From NCBI GenBank assembly GCA_017507805.1, contig JAFWAC010000029.1:62001-126000 (forward strand): a stretch of DNA of 64,000 nt, read 5' to 3'. Positions within the stretch are counted from its first letter, which is position 1; the number at the start of each line of letters is the position of its first letter. The stretch is from Clostridia bacterium (GTDB taxonomy: Bacteria; Bacillota; Clostridia; Oscillospirales; Acutalibacteraceae). The notes below the pieces were generated by a model. It was not told where the DNA came from. It made no database searches and saw nothing but the letters and a program-made list of their open reading frames with translations. Made by a program: the position numbers and the translations under genes. Below are positions 44,685 to 53,155 of the stretch, one piece after another.

Positions 44685-47600
44685 ATGAAAAAACTTATTT
44701 CTTTGAAATTGACAGCGCTTCTATTGGTTATGATTATGCTGCTTTCTGCCTGTAAGGGCGGCGGTGGCGGCTCAACAGGCGGTAAAAGCGAAAATCCGAG
44801 CGCTCAGCTTAATATCAAGAGCCTGAGCGAAATCACAACCGCAACCGACCCCGAATATGCAGATGCACTTGTTGCGGAGACAGAGCTTTATTCAGACGGA
44901 CTTGTTCATACCGGTAATGTTAAATATACCGAAAAGGAAGAACTGCCTGATATATCCAAAAAATTTCCTGAAGAGAAGTACAAGAATTATTCTTATAAGG
45001 ATTTTGAGCATTATATCGGCGATGGCTTCAAGAGGTCGGGATATTCTTCAGTAAATGCTGATTATAAGCCCTATACCGCAGTTGAAAGTAAGGTTTTCCA
45101 AATAGACTTCGAAAAGGATTTTGAGGTTAAAAGCGTTACTATCAAATGGTCGGGCAGTAATGCAATAAAGGGCAGAGTGCAGTTTTCTGACGATACCTAC
45201 TCTTGGTATAATGCAGGTGAGCAGTTTGTTCTTACCAAAAAGAAAAACGAGATAACCGTTGAAACAAATGAAACTCACAGGCGTTATATGCGTCTTTATT
45301 TCCCCACAAGCATTAAGATTGAGCAGATTTCTGATGTTACGGTTAATGCCTGCCCAAGCAATCCCACCACAAAAATACCTGACGGTGCGGTTGTAAACAA
45401 TGTAGCCACACCTACTATTTACCCCATAGCAACAAGTGTTGAGGGTGTTAAAAATCCCGTTATCAGCCTTGCAGGCACCTGGAAATTCTGTGCTGAGCCG
45501 CAGGCTAATTTCTGGGAGAACGATGCCGACCTTTCAGAATGGCACGATGTTCCTGTTCCGGGCGACCCCGATAACCTGCATCTCGGCATAAGAACAATCA
45601 AGAACAACTCTTTAGACGAGAACTATCCCACCGCATACAAGCTGAGAACTACAATCCCTAAGGATTATGCAGGCAATGAGATTATCCTTCAGTTGGACGG
45701 TGTGCAGTACTATTCCCGTATCTTTGTAAACGGTGAGTTGGTACGCGTTCACAGAAACGGTACAACCACATTCAGCTGTCTTATAACCGATTATGTTGAG
45801 GCAGGCAAGGATGCAATTATCACCATCGAGGCTACAACAGAGATAATTCAGGGTGAGTCTTCACTTTATCAGGGTATCACAGGCTATCCCAGACTTATGG
45901 CTGTGCCCAAGGAAAGCATTTCAAGACTTCAGTACGAGGTGGATTTGGATAAATCCTATACTAATGCTACCTTAGATGTATCTGCCTCTGCATTTGCATC
46001 TGCTGATAAGATTAACGGCAAGGTTAAAATTGAGCTTACCGACCCTGACGGCAAGCCCGTTGAGCTTAAAAACAACACCGCAGGCTTTAAGGGTATCTGC
46101 GAAGCAACCGTTATCAGCAACGAAATAAAGGGAGTTCAGCTTTACAGTGATGAGCATCCTAATCTTTACACATTAACCGCATATATGCTTGATAAGGACG
46201 GCAAGGTTACCGAAACCCTCGTTAAAAAGGTTGGCTTTAAGGAAATTGAGGTTTCAGGTAATAAAGTGCTTGTAAACGGTAAGGAAACAAAGCTCAGGGG
46301 AGTTAATTGGATAAATCTTTCTCCCGAAAAGGGCTTGGTTGCAGATTATTGGTCTGACCGTGAGTCGCTGATTAAGCTTAAAGCGGCAAATGTCAACTAT
46401 ATAAGAACAGCCCATCATCCGCAGTTCAGCTATGTTTTTGATATCTGCGATGAGCTTGGCATTTATGTTGAACAGGAATGTGCATTGGCAATGATCTGCC
46501 AATGGAACAGCAATGTTTATGAGGCTTACGAAAAAATATGTAATCCGAATGAGTCGGATTGGTATCATAACTACTATGCCGAAATGGTAGAGATGGCGCG
46601 TTCAAATGCAAGTCTTCTGTTCTATTCGCTCGGTAATGAGAGTAGCTGGGAAATTAACATAGAAACAGGTGCGGCATATATCAAGAAGGTTGACACCAAG
46701 CACCTCACCAAGTTCTCTTGGGGTTATTTCCAACCCGCAAAAACCTCCACCGATATTTTCAGTGAGCATTATCCCACTAAAGCGTCTATTTATAATATGT
46801 CCACCACAGAGGTTCCTTATGTTTATGATGAATATGCCCATGTTTACGGGCATGTACCATCCTCTTACTATGAAGATCCTTCCCTTGCACTTCATTGGGG
46901 ATTGGAGGAGCTTTGGGATTTAGTATATTATCAGGACGGCGGTCTTGGCGGCGCAATTTGGAACGGACGCGATTGGGTAACACTCACCCCAACCGGCACA
47001 GAAAAATATTTCTCAAGATATTGGGGAATTCTTGACACATGGAACCGTGAAAGAGAGGAATATTGGGTTACCAAAAAGGCTTATTCACCAATCCAGATAG
47101 ACGAGGAAAAGGTTTATAATGTGCCTTCCGGCGATATTTTGGAATTTGAGGTTGAAAACCGTTACCGCCATACAAATCTTAAGGATATTAAGCTTGAATG
47201 TACCGTAAACGGTAAGGCTGTTGAGGTTACAATGCCTTCTGTCGATATTGCTAAAAAGGGTAAAATTCAGATTAAATACAGCGGCTGGAAGGCAGGCGAC
47301 ATTGTAAAGCTTGTTTTCAGAGATGATACCGGCAAGCTTGAGAACTACATTGTTGATGAGTATGAGTTTACCTTGGGCGGCAGAAAGGCACCTGAGTTTG
47401 CGGCTGTTTCCAAGGAGGCGGCTCCTGCTATTGCCGATGACGGCACTAAAATCACAGTAACAGGCACCGATTTCAGCATTGAATTTGATAAGACAACCGG
47501 TAAGGTTACGGACGGTAAATATAAGGGTACAACAGCTATTGTTGGCGGTCCTGAGCTTAATCTCGGCAGACAAGTAACACTTTCAAAATGGAAATTAAGC

Positions 47601-48254
47601 TCAATCACCTCTAAAACAGAGGGAACCGAGGCTGTTATCACCGTTAAGGGTGACTATGCACAGGTTTCAGGCGTCACCTTTAATATAAGGATAGATGCTA
47701 CCGGCAGAATTGATACACAGTTTAATGCTAATTTGCCGGGCGGAGAAAAAATAGAGGAAATGGGTGTTACCTATACCATAAAGGAAGCTAAGGAGCTTAA
47801 TTGGAGCTCAGATGTATTTAATTACTCTGTCTATCCGCAGGCAAGCGTTGGCAGACTTTCCGGCACAGCTCTGGCTCACAGAGCAACCGAAAAGGTGCTT
47901 TCAATACTTGAAAAGCCCACATGGTATAAGTATATGAACACAACCACACTCGGCGTTGAGGATGACGGCACAAACTATACCGATGATTTCCGCGCAAGAA
48001 GACACAATGTTTTCTATGAGCAGGTCACCACAAATGACGATGTTGTTATTACCTTTGAATCAACCGGCAAGGGCTGTGCAAAGATTACTTCAACCGGCGA
48101 TAAGGATAAAAATATGAACTTCATTCTCGGTGTTGAATGGGGTCATTACACTACAGCCGGAGAGGTATGCTGTAACTATGACAATCCGCCCTCCAAAATC
48201 AAAGGTGATTATTCGGGTAACATTGTTATCCGTCTTGGCGGAGAAAAATATTAA
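44685..48254 (+). CDS. Surface lipoprotein glycoside hydrolase family 2 enzyme, copy 1
   Basis: A 1189-residue lipoprotein with lipobox LSAC (C23) and a Gly-rich linker. An F5/8C (discoidin/CBM32-like) region (about 120-220) precedes the GH2 core. The acid/base is E652 in SLGNESSW and the nucleophile E716 in VYDEYAHVYG. The GGAIWNGRDW segment closes the barrel. The C-terminal third is a beta-rich domain of the kind found in large beta-galactosidases. It acts outside, anchored on the membrane. It is a tandem duplicate of the next gene, sharing blocks of identical DNA. Confidence 0.9.
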   Translation: MKKLISLKLTALLLVMIMLLSACKGGGGGSTGGKSENPSAQLNIKSLSEITTATDPEYADALVAETELYSDGLVHTGNVKYTEKEELPDISKKFPEEKYKNYSYKDFEHYIGDGFKRSGYSSVNADYKPYTAVESKVFQIDFEKDFEVKSVTIKWSGSNAIKGRVQFSDDTYSWYNAGEQFVLTKKKNEITVETNETHRRYMRLYFPTSIKIEQISDVTVNACPSNPTTKIPDGAVVNNVATPTIYPIATSVEGVKNPVISLAGTWKFCAEPQANFWENDADLSEWHDVPVPGDPDNLHLGIRTIKNNSLDENYPTAYKLRTTIPKDYAGNEIILQLDGVQYYSRIFVNGELVRVHRNGTTTFSCLITDYVEAGKDAIITIEATTEIIQGESSLYQGITGYPRLMAVPKESISRLQYEVDLDKSYTNATLDVSASAFASADKINGKVKIELTDPDGKPVELKNNTAGFKGICEATVISNEIKGVQLYSDEHPNLYTLTAYMLDKDGKVTETLVKKVGFKEIEVSGNKVLVNGKETKLRGVNWINLSPEKGLVADYWSDRESLIKLKAANVNYIRTAHHPQFSYVFDICDELGIYVEQECALAMICQWNSNVYEAYEKICNPNESDWYHNYYAEMVEMARSNASLLFYSLGNESSWEINIETGAAYIKKVDTKHLTKFSWGYFQPAKTSTDIFSEHYPTKASIYNMSTTEVPYVYDEYAHVYGHVPSSYYEDPSLALHWGLEELWDLVYYQDGGLGGAIWNGRDWVTLTPTGTEKYFSRYWGILDTWNREREEYWVTKKAYSPIQIDEEKVYNVPSGDILEFEVENRYRHTNLKDIKLECTVNGKAVEVTMPSVDIAKKGKIQIKYSGWKAGDIVKLVFRDDTGKLENYIVDEYEFTLGGRKAPEFAAVSKEAAPAIADDGTKITVTGTDFSIEFDKTTGKVTDGKYKGTTAIVGGPELNLGRQVTLSKWKLSSITSKTEGTEAVITVKGDYAQVSGVTFNIRIDATGRIDTQFNANLPGGEKIEEMGVTYTIKEAKELNWSSDVFNYSVYPQASVGRLSGTALAHRATEKVLSILEKPTWYKYMNTTTLGVEDDGTNYTDDFRARRHNVFYEQVTTNDDVVITFESTGKGCAKITSTGDKDKNMNFILGVEWGHYTTAGEVCCNYDNPPSKIKGDYSGNIVIRLGGEKY

Positions 48255-48289
48255 AAGCTTATAATTTATAATACTATGAGGTGACATTA

Positions 48290-51200
48290 TTGAAACAGAT
48301 CAGATTGTTAGCAGTGGTTTTGTCTTTGGCAATTTTAACCTCCGCTTGCGGAAAAAGCAATGGTGAAGGCAAGAAAGAGCATAACGAAGCTTCAAACACT
48401 TTAAATATCAAGCCTTTAGCAGAGATTGTTTCTGCAACTGACCCCCAATATGCAGATGCTTTGGTTAAGGAAACAGAGCTTTATGCAGACGATTTAATTC
48501 TTGACGGTAATGTCACCTACAAAAAAGACGCTAAGCTGCCGGATATTTCCGACAGCTTAGCATCTTATGAATATAAAAAATACTCCCACAAGGAGTTTGA
48601 GACTTATGTGGGAGACGGCTTTAAAAGAACCGGAAATTCTGCAATAAATGCCGATTGGAAACCCTACACCACAGAGGAAAGTAAGGTTTTTCAGATTGAT
48701 TTCGGCAAGGATTTTGAAATTAAAAGCGTGACAGTTAAATGGGCGGGCGAAAAGGCTGCTAAGGGAATAGTGCAGACTTCAGACGATACATACAGCTGGT
48801 ATAACGCGAGCGATAGGTTTGTGCTTTCACCCAAAACCCGTGAGGTAACAGTTGAGGTTGACGAGACACACAGGAGATATTTAAGACTTTATTTTACATA
48901 TAAGGTTGATATAGAAGCAATTACAGATGTAACTGTTTACGGCTGCGAAAGCCATCAAAAATCGGAAATACCAAACGGAGCAGTTATAAATAATGTTCCA
49001 ACACCCACCATTTATCCTGTTGCAGACAGTGTGACAGGTGTGAAAAGTCCTGTAATAAGTCTTGCAGGCACTTGGAAGTATACCGCAGAGCCTAAGGACG
49101 GCTTCTGGAGAAACGATACCGATGTATCTAAATGGCACGATGTTCCCGTTCCCGGGGACCCCGACAATCTGAACATCGGCATAAGAACAATTAAGAACAA
49201 TTCTTTGACAGAAAATTATCCCACCGCATATAAGCTTTGCACGGCTATACCAGCGGATTACAAGGGAAAAGAAATACTTCTGCAGTTTGACGGAATTCAG
49301 TATTACGCGCGAATTTTTGTCAACGGACAGCTTGTTCGCACCCACAGAAACGGTACAACCGCTTTCACCTGCCGCATAACCGATTATGTTGAGGCAGGAA
49401 AGGACGCGATTATAACGGTTGAAGCAACCTATGAAATAATGTCGGGTGAATCGGGGCTGTATCAGGGCTTTATGGGCTACCCCAAGCTTATGGCTGTTCC
49501 GAAAGAAAGTATTTCAAGACTTCAGTATGAAGTGGATTTAGATAAATCCTATAAAAATGCCACTTTAGACGTATCCGTTGCGGCTTTTTCCTGGGCATCG
49601 AAAATTGAAGGCAAGGTAAAGCTTGAGCTTACCGATCCTGACGGCAATCCTGTTGAGCTTAAAAACAGCATAGCAGGCTTTAACGGAATCTGCAAGGATA
49701 CGGTTATAACAAACGAAATCAAATCAATTCGTCCGTACAGTGACGAGCATCCGAATCTTTATATTCTTACCGCCTATATGCTTGATAAGGACGGAAAGGT
49801 CACAGAAAAGCTTACCAAAAAGGTCGGTTTCAAAGAGATTGAGGTTTCGGGAAATAAGGTGCTTGTAAACGGCAAGGAAACAAAGCTCAGGGGAGTTAAT
49901 TGGATAAATCTTTCTCCCGAAAAGGGCTTGGTTGCTGATTATTGGTCTGACAGAGCATCGCTTATTAAGCTCAAGGCGGCGAATGTTAATTATATAAGAA
50001 CGGCTCATCATCCGCAGTATAGCTATGTTTTTGATATTTGCGATGAGCTTGGAATTTATGTTGAAAATGAGTGCGCGCTGGCAATGGTGTGTGAGTGGAA
50101 TGCCGGCATCTATGAGCGATATGAAAAAATATGTGACCCCAACCAATCGGATTGGTATCACAATTACTATGCCGACATGGTTGAAATTTCACGTTCACAT
50201 GCAAGCCTTTTGTTCTACTCACTCGGAAATGAAAGCAGCTGGGAAATTAACATTGAAACGGGTGTTGCCTATATAAAGGCGGCAGACCCTGACCACCTGA
50301 CCAAGTTTTCATGGGGATATTTCCAGCCCGAAAAAACATCGACCGATATTTTCAGCGTGCATTACCCCTCAAAAGCGGATATTTATTACAATCCGTCCAC
50401 CGAGGTGCCTTACATTTACGATGAATATGCTCACGTCTACGGGCATAACCCAACCGCCAACTATAACGACCCGTCTCTTATTCTCCATTGGGATTTGGAG
50501 GAGCTTTGGGATTTGATATATTATCAGGAAGGTGGGCTCGGAGGAGCAATCTGGAACGGTCGCGATTGGGTGACGCTCACTCCCACAAGCACAGAAAAGT
50601 TTTTCCCGAGATTTTGGGGTGTGCTTGACACCTGGAACCGTGAAAAGGAGGAATATTGGCTTGTTAAAAAGGCATATTCTCCAATTCAGATAGATGAAGG
50701 TATAACCTATCGGGTGCCGACATCGGACATTTTGGAATTTGAGCTTGAAAACCGTTACAGGCACACAAATTTAAGTGAGTTAAAGGTGGAGTGTGCGGTA
50801 AACGGAAAGGCTGTCGAGGCTGAAATACCCTCAGTGGCACCTGCACAAAAAGGAAAGCTTCGGATTAAATATAACGGCTGGAAAGCCGGAGACGTGGTCA
50901 CCCTTATTTTCAGGGATGACACAGGAAAGCTTGAAAACTGCATCGTTGATGAGTATGAGTTTACTCTTGGCGGCAGAAAGGCACCGACATTTGCCGCCGT
51001 TTCAAAGGAAACCGCCCCTGCTGTTTCTGAAACCGATACGGAAATTAATATTAACGGCAAAGAGTTCAGTATAAAGTTTGATAAAGCCACAGGTAAAATT
51101 ACTGACGGCAAATTTGGCGGTGTGACCGCAATAGTGGGCGGTCCTGACCTTAATTTGGGCAGACTTGTTAAGCTTACAAATTGGAAGCTGGCATCGGTTA

Positions 51201-51853
51201 ATGCCGAGACTGTCGGCAACGAGGCTGTTGTTACGGTTAAAGGAGATTACAGTGAGCTTTCGGATGTTACCTTCAAAATAAAAATTGATGCTTCAGGCAG
51301 AATGGATACAGAGTTTACCCTTGATATACCAAATGAAAAAATCGAGGAAATCGGTGCGGTTTATACTTTGAAGGAAGTCAAGGAATTTTCGTGGTATTCT
51401 GATGTTGCCAAAAGCTCTGTTTATCCTCAGACAAGTGTCGGACGGTTATCTGGTACTGCATTACCTCACAGGGCAACCGAAAAGGTTCTTTCAATTCTTG
51501 AAAAGCCCACATGGTATAAATATATGGATACAGTTGCGCTTGGCATAGTTGATGACGGTGTTTCTAATTACACTGCAGATTTCCGCGCAAGAAGGCACAA
51601 TCTGTTTTATGAGCAGATTATAACTAAAGACGGTCTTGTTGTGCTTTTTGAAAGTAACGGAAAGGGCTGTGCCCGCGTTGCTCCCGTTGAGGGAAAAGAA
51701 AAAAATATGAATTTGATAATGGGATGTGTCTGGGGACATTACACCTCGCCGGGCGAGCTTTGCTGTAATTATGACAATCCCTTACCCCAACGCACCGGAA
51801 GCTTCACGGGAAATGTTGTTATGAGGCTCGGCAATCAAATCTTTTTTGAGTAA
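48290..51853 (+). CDS. Surface lipoprotein glycoside hydrolase family 2 enzyme, copy 2
   Basis: A 1187-residue paralogue of the preceding protein, with lipobox TSAC (C20), the same discoidin-like region, E648 in SLGNESSW as acid/base and E712 in IYDEYAHVYG as nucleophile. I place the start at TTG 48290: GAGGTGA lies 6 nt upstream, whereas the GTG at 48281 is part of that site. Differences are spread along the protein, so the two enzymes may have different linkage or chain-length preference. Confidence 0.9.
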   Translation: MKQIRLLAVVLSLAILTSACGKSNGEGKKEHNEASNTLNIKPLAEIVSATDPQYADALVKETELYADDLILDGNVTYKKDAKLPDISDSLASYEYKKYSHKEFETYVGDGFKRTGNSAINADWKPYTTEESKVFQIDFGKDFEIKSVTVKWAGEKAAKGIVQTSDDTYSWYNASDRFVLSPKTREVTVEVDETHRRYLRLYFTYKVDIEAITDVTVYGCESHQKSEIPNGAVINNVPTPTIYPVADSVTGVKSPVISLAGTWKYTAEPKDGFWRNDTDVSKWHDVPVPGDPDNLNIGIRTIKNNSLTENYPTAYKLCTAIPADYKGKEILLQFDGIQYYARIFVNGQLVRTHRNGTTAFTCRITDYVEAGKDAIITVEATYEIMSGESGLYQGFMGYPKLMAVPKESISRLQYEVDLDKSYKNATLDVSVAAFSWASKIEGKVKLELTDPDGNPVELKNSIAGFNGICKDTVITNEIKSIRPYSDEHPNLYILTAYMLDKDGKVTEKLTKKVGFKEIEVSGNKVLVNGKETKLRGVNWINLSPEKGLVADYWSDRASLIKLKAANVNYIRTAHHPQYSYVFDICDELGIYVENECALAMVCEWNAGIYERYEKICDPNQSDWYHNYYADMVEISRSHASLLFYSLGNESSWEINIETGVAYIKAADPDHLTKFSWGYFQPEKTSTDIFSVHYPSKADIYYNPSTEVPYIYDEYAHVYGHNPTANYNDPSLILHWDLEELWDLIYYQEGGLGGAIWNGRDWVTLTPTSTEKFFPRFWGVLDTWNREKEEYWLVKKAYSPIQIDEGITYRVPTSDILEFELENRYRHTNLSELKVECAVNGKAVEAEIPSVAPAQKGKLRIKYNGWKAGDVVTLIFRDDTGKLENCIVDEYEFTLGGRKAPTFAAVSKETAPAVSETDTEININGKEFSIKFDKATGKITDGKFGGVTAIVGGPDLNLGRLVKLTNWKLASVNAETVGNEAVVTVKGDYSELSDVTFKIKIDASGRMDTEFTLDIPNEKIEEIGAVYTLKEVKEFSWYSDVAKSSVYPQTSVGRLSGTALPHRATEKVLSILEKPTWYKYMDTVALGIVDDGVSNYTADFRARRHNLFYEQIITKDGLVVLFESNGKGCARVAPVEGKEKNMNLIMGCVWGHYTSPGELCCNYDNPLPQRTGSFTGNVVMRLGNQIFFE

Positions 51854-51869
51854 AGGGTGAGTAGGATAA

Positions 51870-53117
51870 ATGCGCACAAAAAATAAATTCCTTAAAAGGG
51901 CAACAGCCTTAATTTGTGTTTGTGCTTTGACCGCTGCAGTGCTTTTAAGCGGTTGCAAGGATAATGCAAAAAAGGAAACTCCCTCAGAACCTAAAATAGA
52001 AAAAACCGTTAATATCACAGACGAGAAATGGAAAAAGCTTGTTGAGAAGCCCGGCACTGCCGATGAAAATTGGACACCGGCAATCTCTGCCGCGATTAAA
52101 TATGCGGCAGAAAACGGTTGCCATACCGTATACGCACCTGCAGGAGAGTATCCATGCGAAGCTTCGTATGAAAAGGAGGCATGGGAGCTTGAGCCTGCCT
52201 CATTTGTCCTTCCCGATGCACCCCTTACAATAAAGGGTGACGGCGAGAGTACGGTTTTTTATAAGCCTGTAGCCAGCAAATTGGAAAATTCTATTGCAAT
52301 GTTCCGTACCGCGTTTAAAAGCACATCTGAAATAACCTTAAAGGATTTTACAATAAAAGGAACATATAATCCCGGTCCGAATTACGGTTTGGTAGACGGT
52401 ATTGTTATTAACGGAAGCTCAAATGTTACGGTTGAAAATATTTGTACCGAAGGCACAAAGCGCCACGGAATTTATCTTATGTGCGGTGCGAATGGCAATG
52501 TAATCAAAAATGTTCACATTGATAATCCCACAAGAATGATGCTTGGAACAGGTATCCAGCTTGAGGGGGCATATAATAATGAATTTTATAATGTTTATCT
52601 TACAAATATCGGCGCTAATGCAATAGATCTTAATATGTGGAATGCCGGTAGCTTTTATCCTGCTAATGACGGCACCAATAACAGCCCTTACTCGGAAAGT
52701 GAAAAATATTATTCTACAGGAAATACCTTCATTGGCGGCTATATTTCGGGAACAGGCTTACATAACGGAAATATCGGCGGAGGAGGGTATATCGACCCCT
52801 CGCCGCATGACGATTATTACGGTATAAATGTAATAAATGGCAGTAATAATAACAAGTTTGTTTTTGATTATATTGAAAATGTCCGTATGACTGAAACCGA
52901 TTATGAAAATGCTGCTGCAATCCGCCTTATGAACAGTAGCTATAACACATTTGAAATCGGTCGAGTTTCAAATAGTACGAAATATGCCGTTAGGTATAAC
53001 AGCCCTGTCTGGAGTAACGAGATTACTATAGGCGAGGTATCCGGAATTGCAGGAGAGCTGTTCAATTCCGAGGAAGCTGACGCTGCAAGAAATAACCTTG
53101 TAATTAAAAATCAGTAA
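51870..53117 (+). CDS. Parallel beta-helix lipoprotein (pectate-lyase-superfamily type)
   Basis: A 415-residue lipoprotein (lipobox LSGC, C29). It opens with TADENWTPAISAAIKYAAENG and VYAPAGEYPC, the usual entry of the Pectate_lyase_3 superfamily, then shows repeated short beta strands (SEITLKDFTIKG, SNVTVENICTEGTKRHGIYL) typical of a right-handed helix. Such proteins act as polysaccharide lyases or hydrolases, or bind glycans; no confident active site is visible. The next gene's N-terminal half is a close copy. Confidence 0.85.
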   Translation: MRTKNKFLKRATALICVCALTAAVLLSGCKDNAKKETPSEPKIEKTVNITDEKWKKLVEKPGTADENWTPAISAAIKYAAENGCHTVYAPAGEYPCEASYEKEAWELEPASFVLPDAPLTIKGDGESTVFYKPVASKLENSIAMFRTAFKSTSEITLKDFTIKGTYNPGPNYGLVDGIVINGSSNVTVENICTEGTKRHGIYLMCGANGNVIKNVHIDNPTRMMLGTGIQLEGAYNNEFYNVYLTNIGANAIDLNMWNAGSFYPANDGTNNSPYSESEKYYSTGNTFIGGYISGTGLHNGNIGGGGYIDPSPHDDYYGINVINGSNNNKFVFDYIENVRMTETDYENAAAIRLMNSSYNTFEIGRVSNSTKYAVRYNSPVWSNEITIGEVSGIAGELFNSEEADAARNNLVIKNQ

Positions 53118-53155
53118 AGAATTCAACAAACGATATGTTAAGGAGAATTAGCTCT

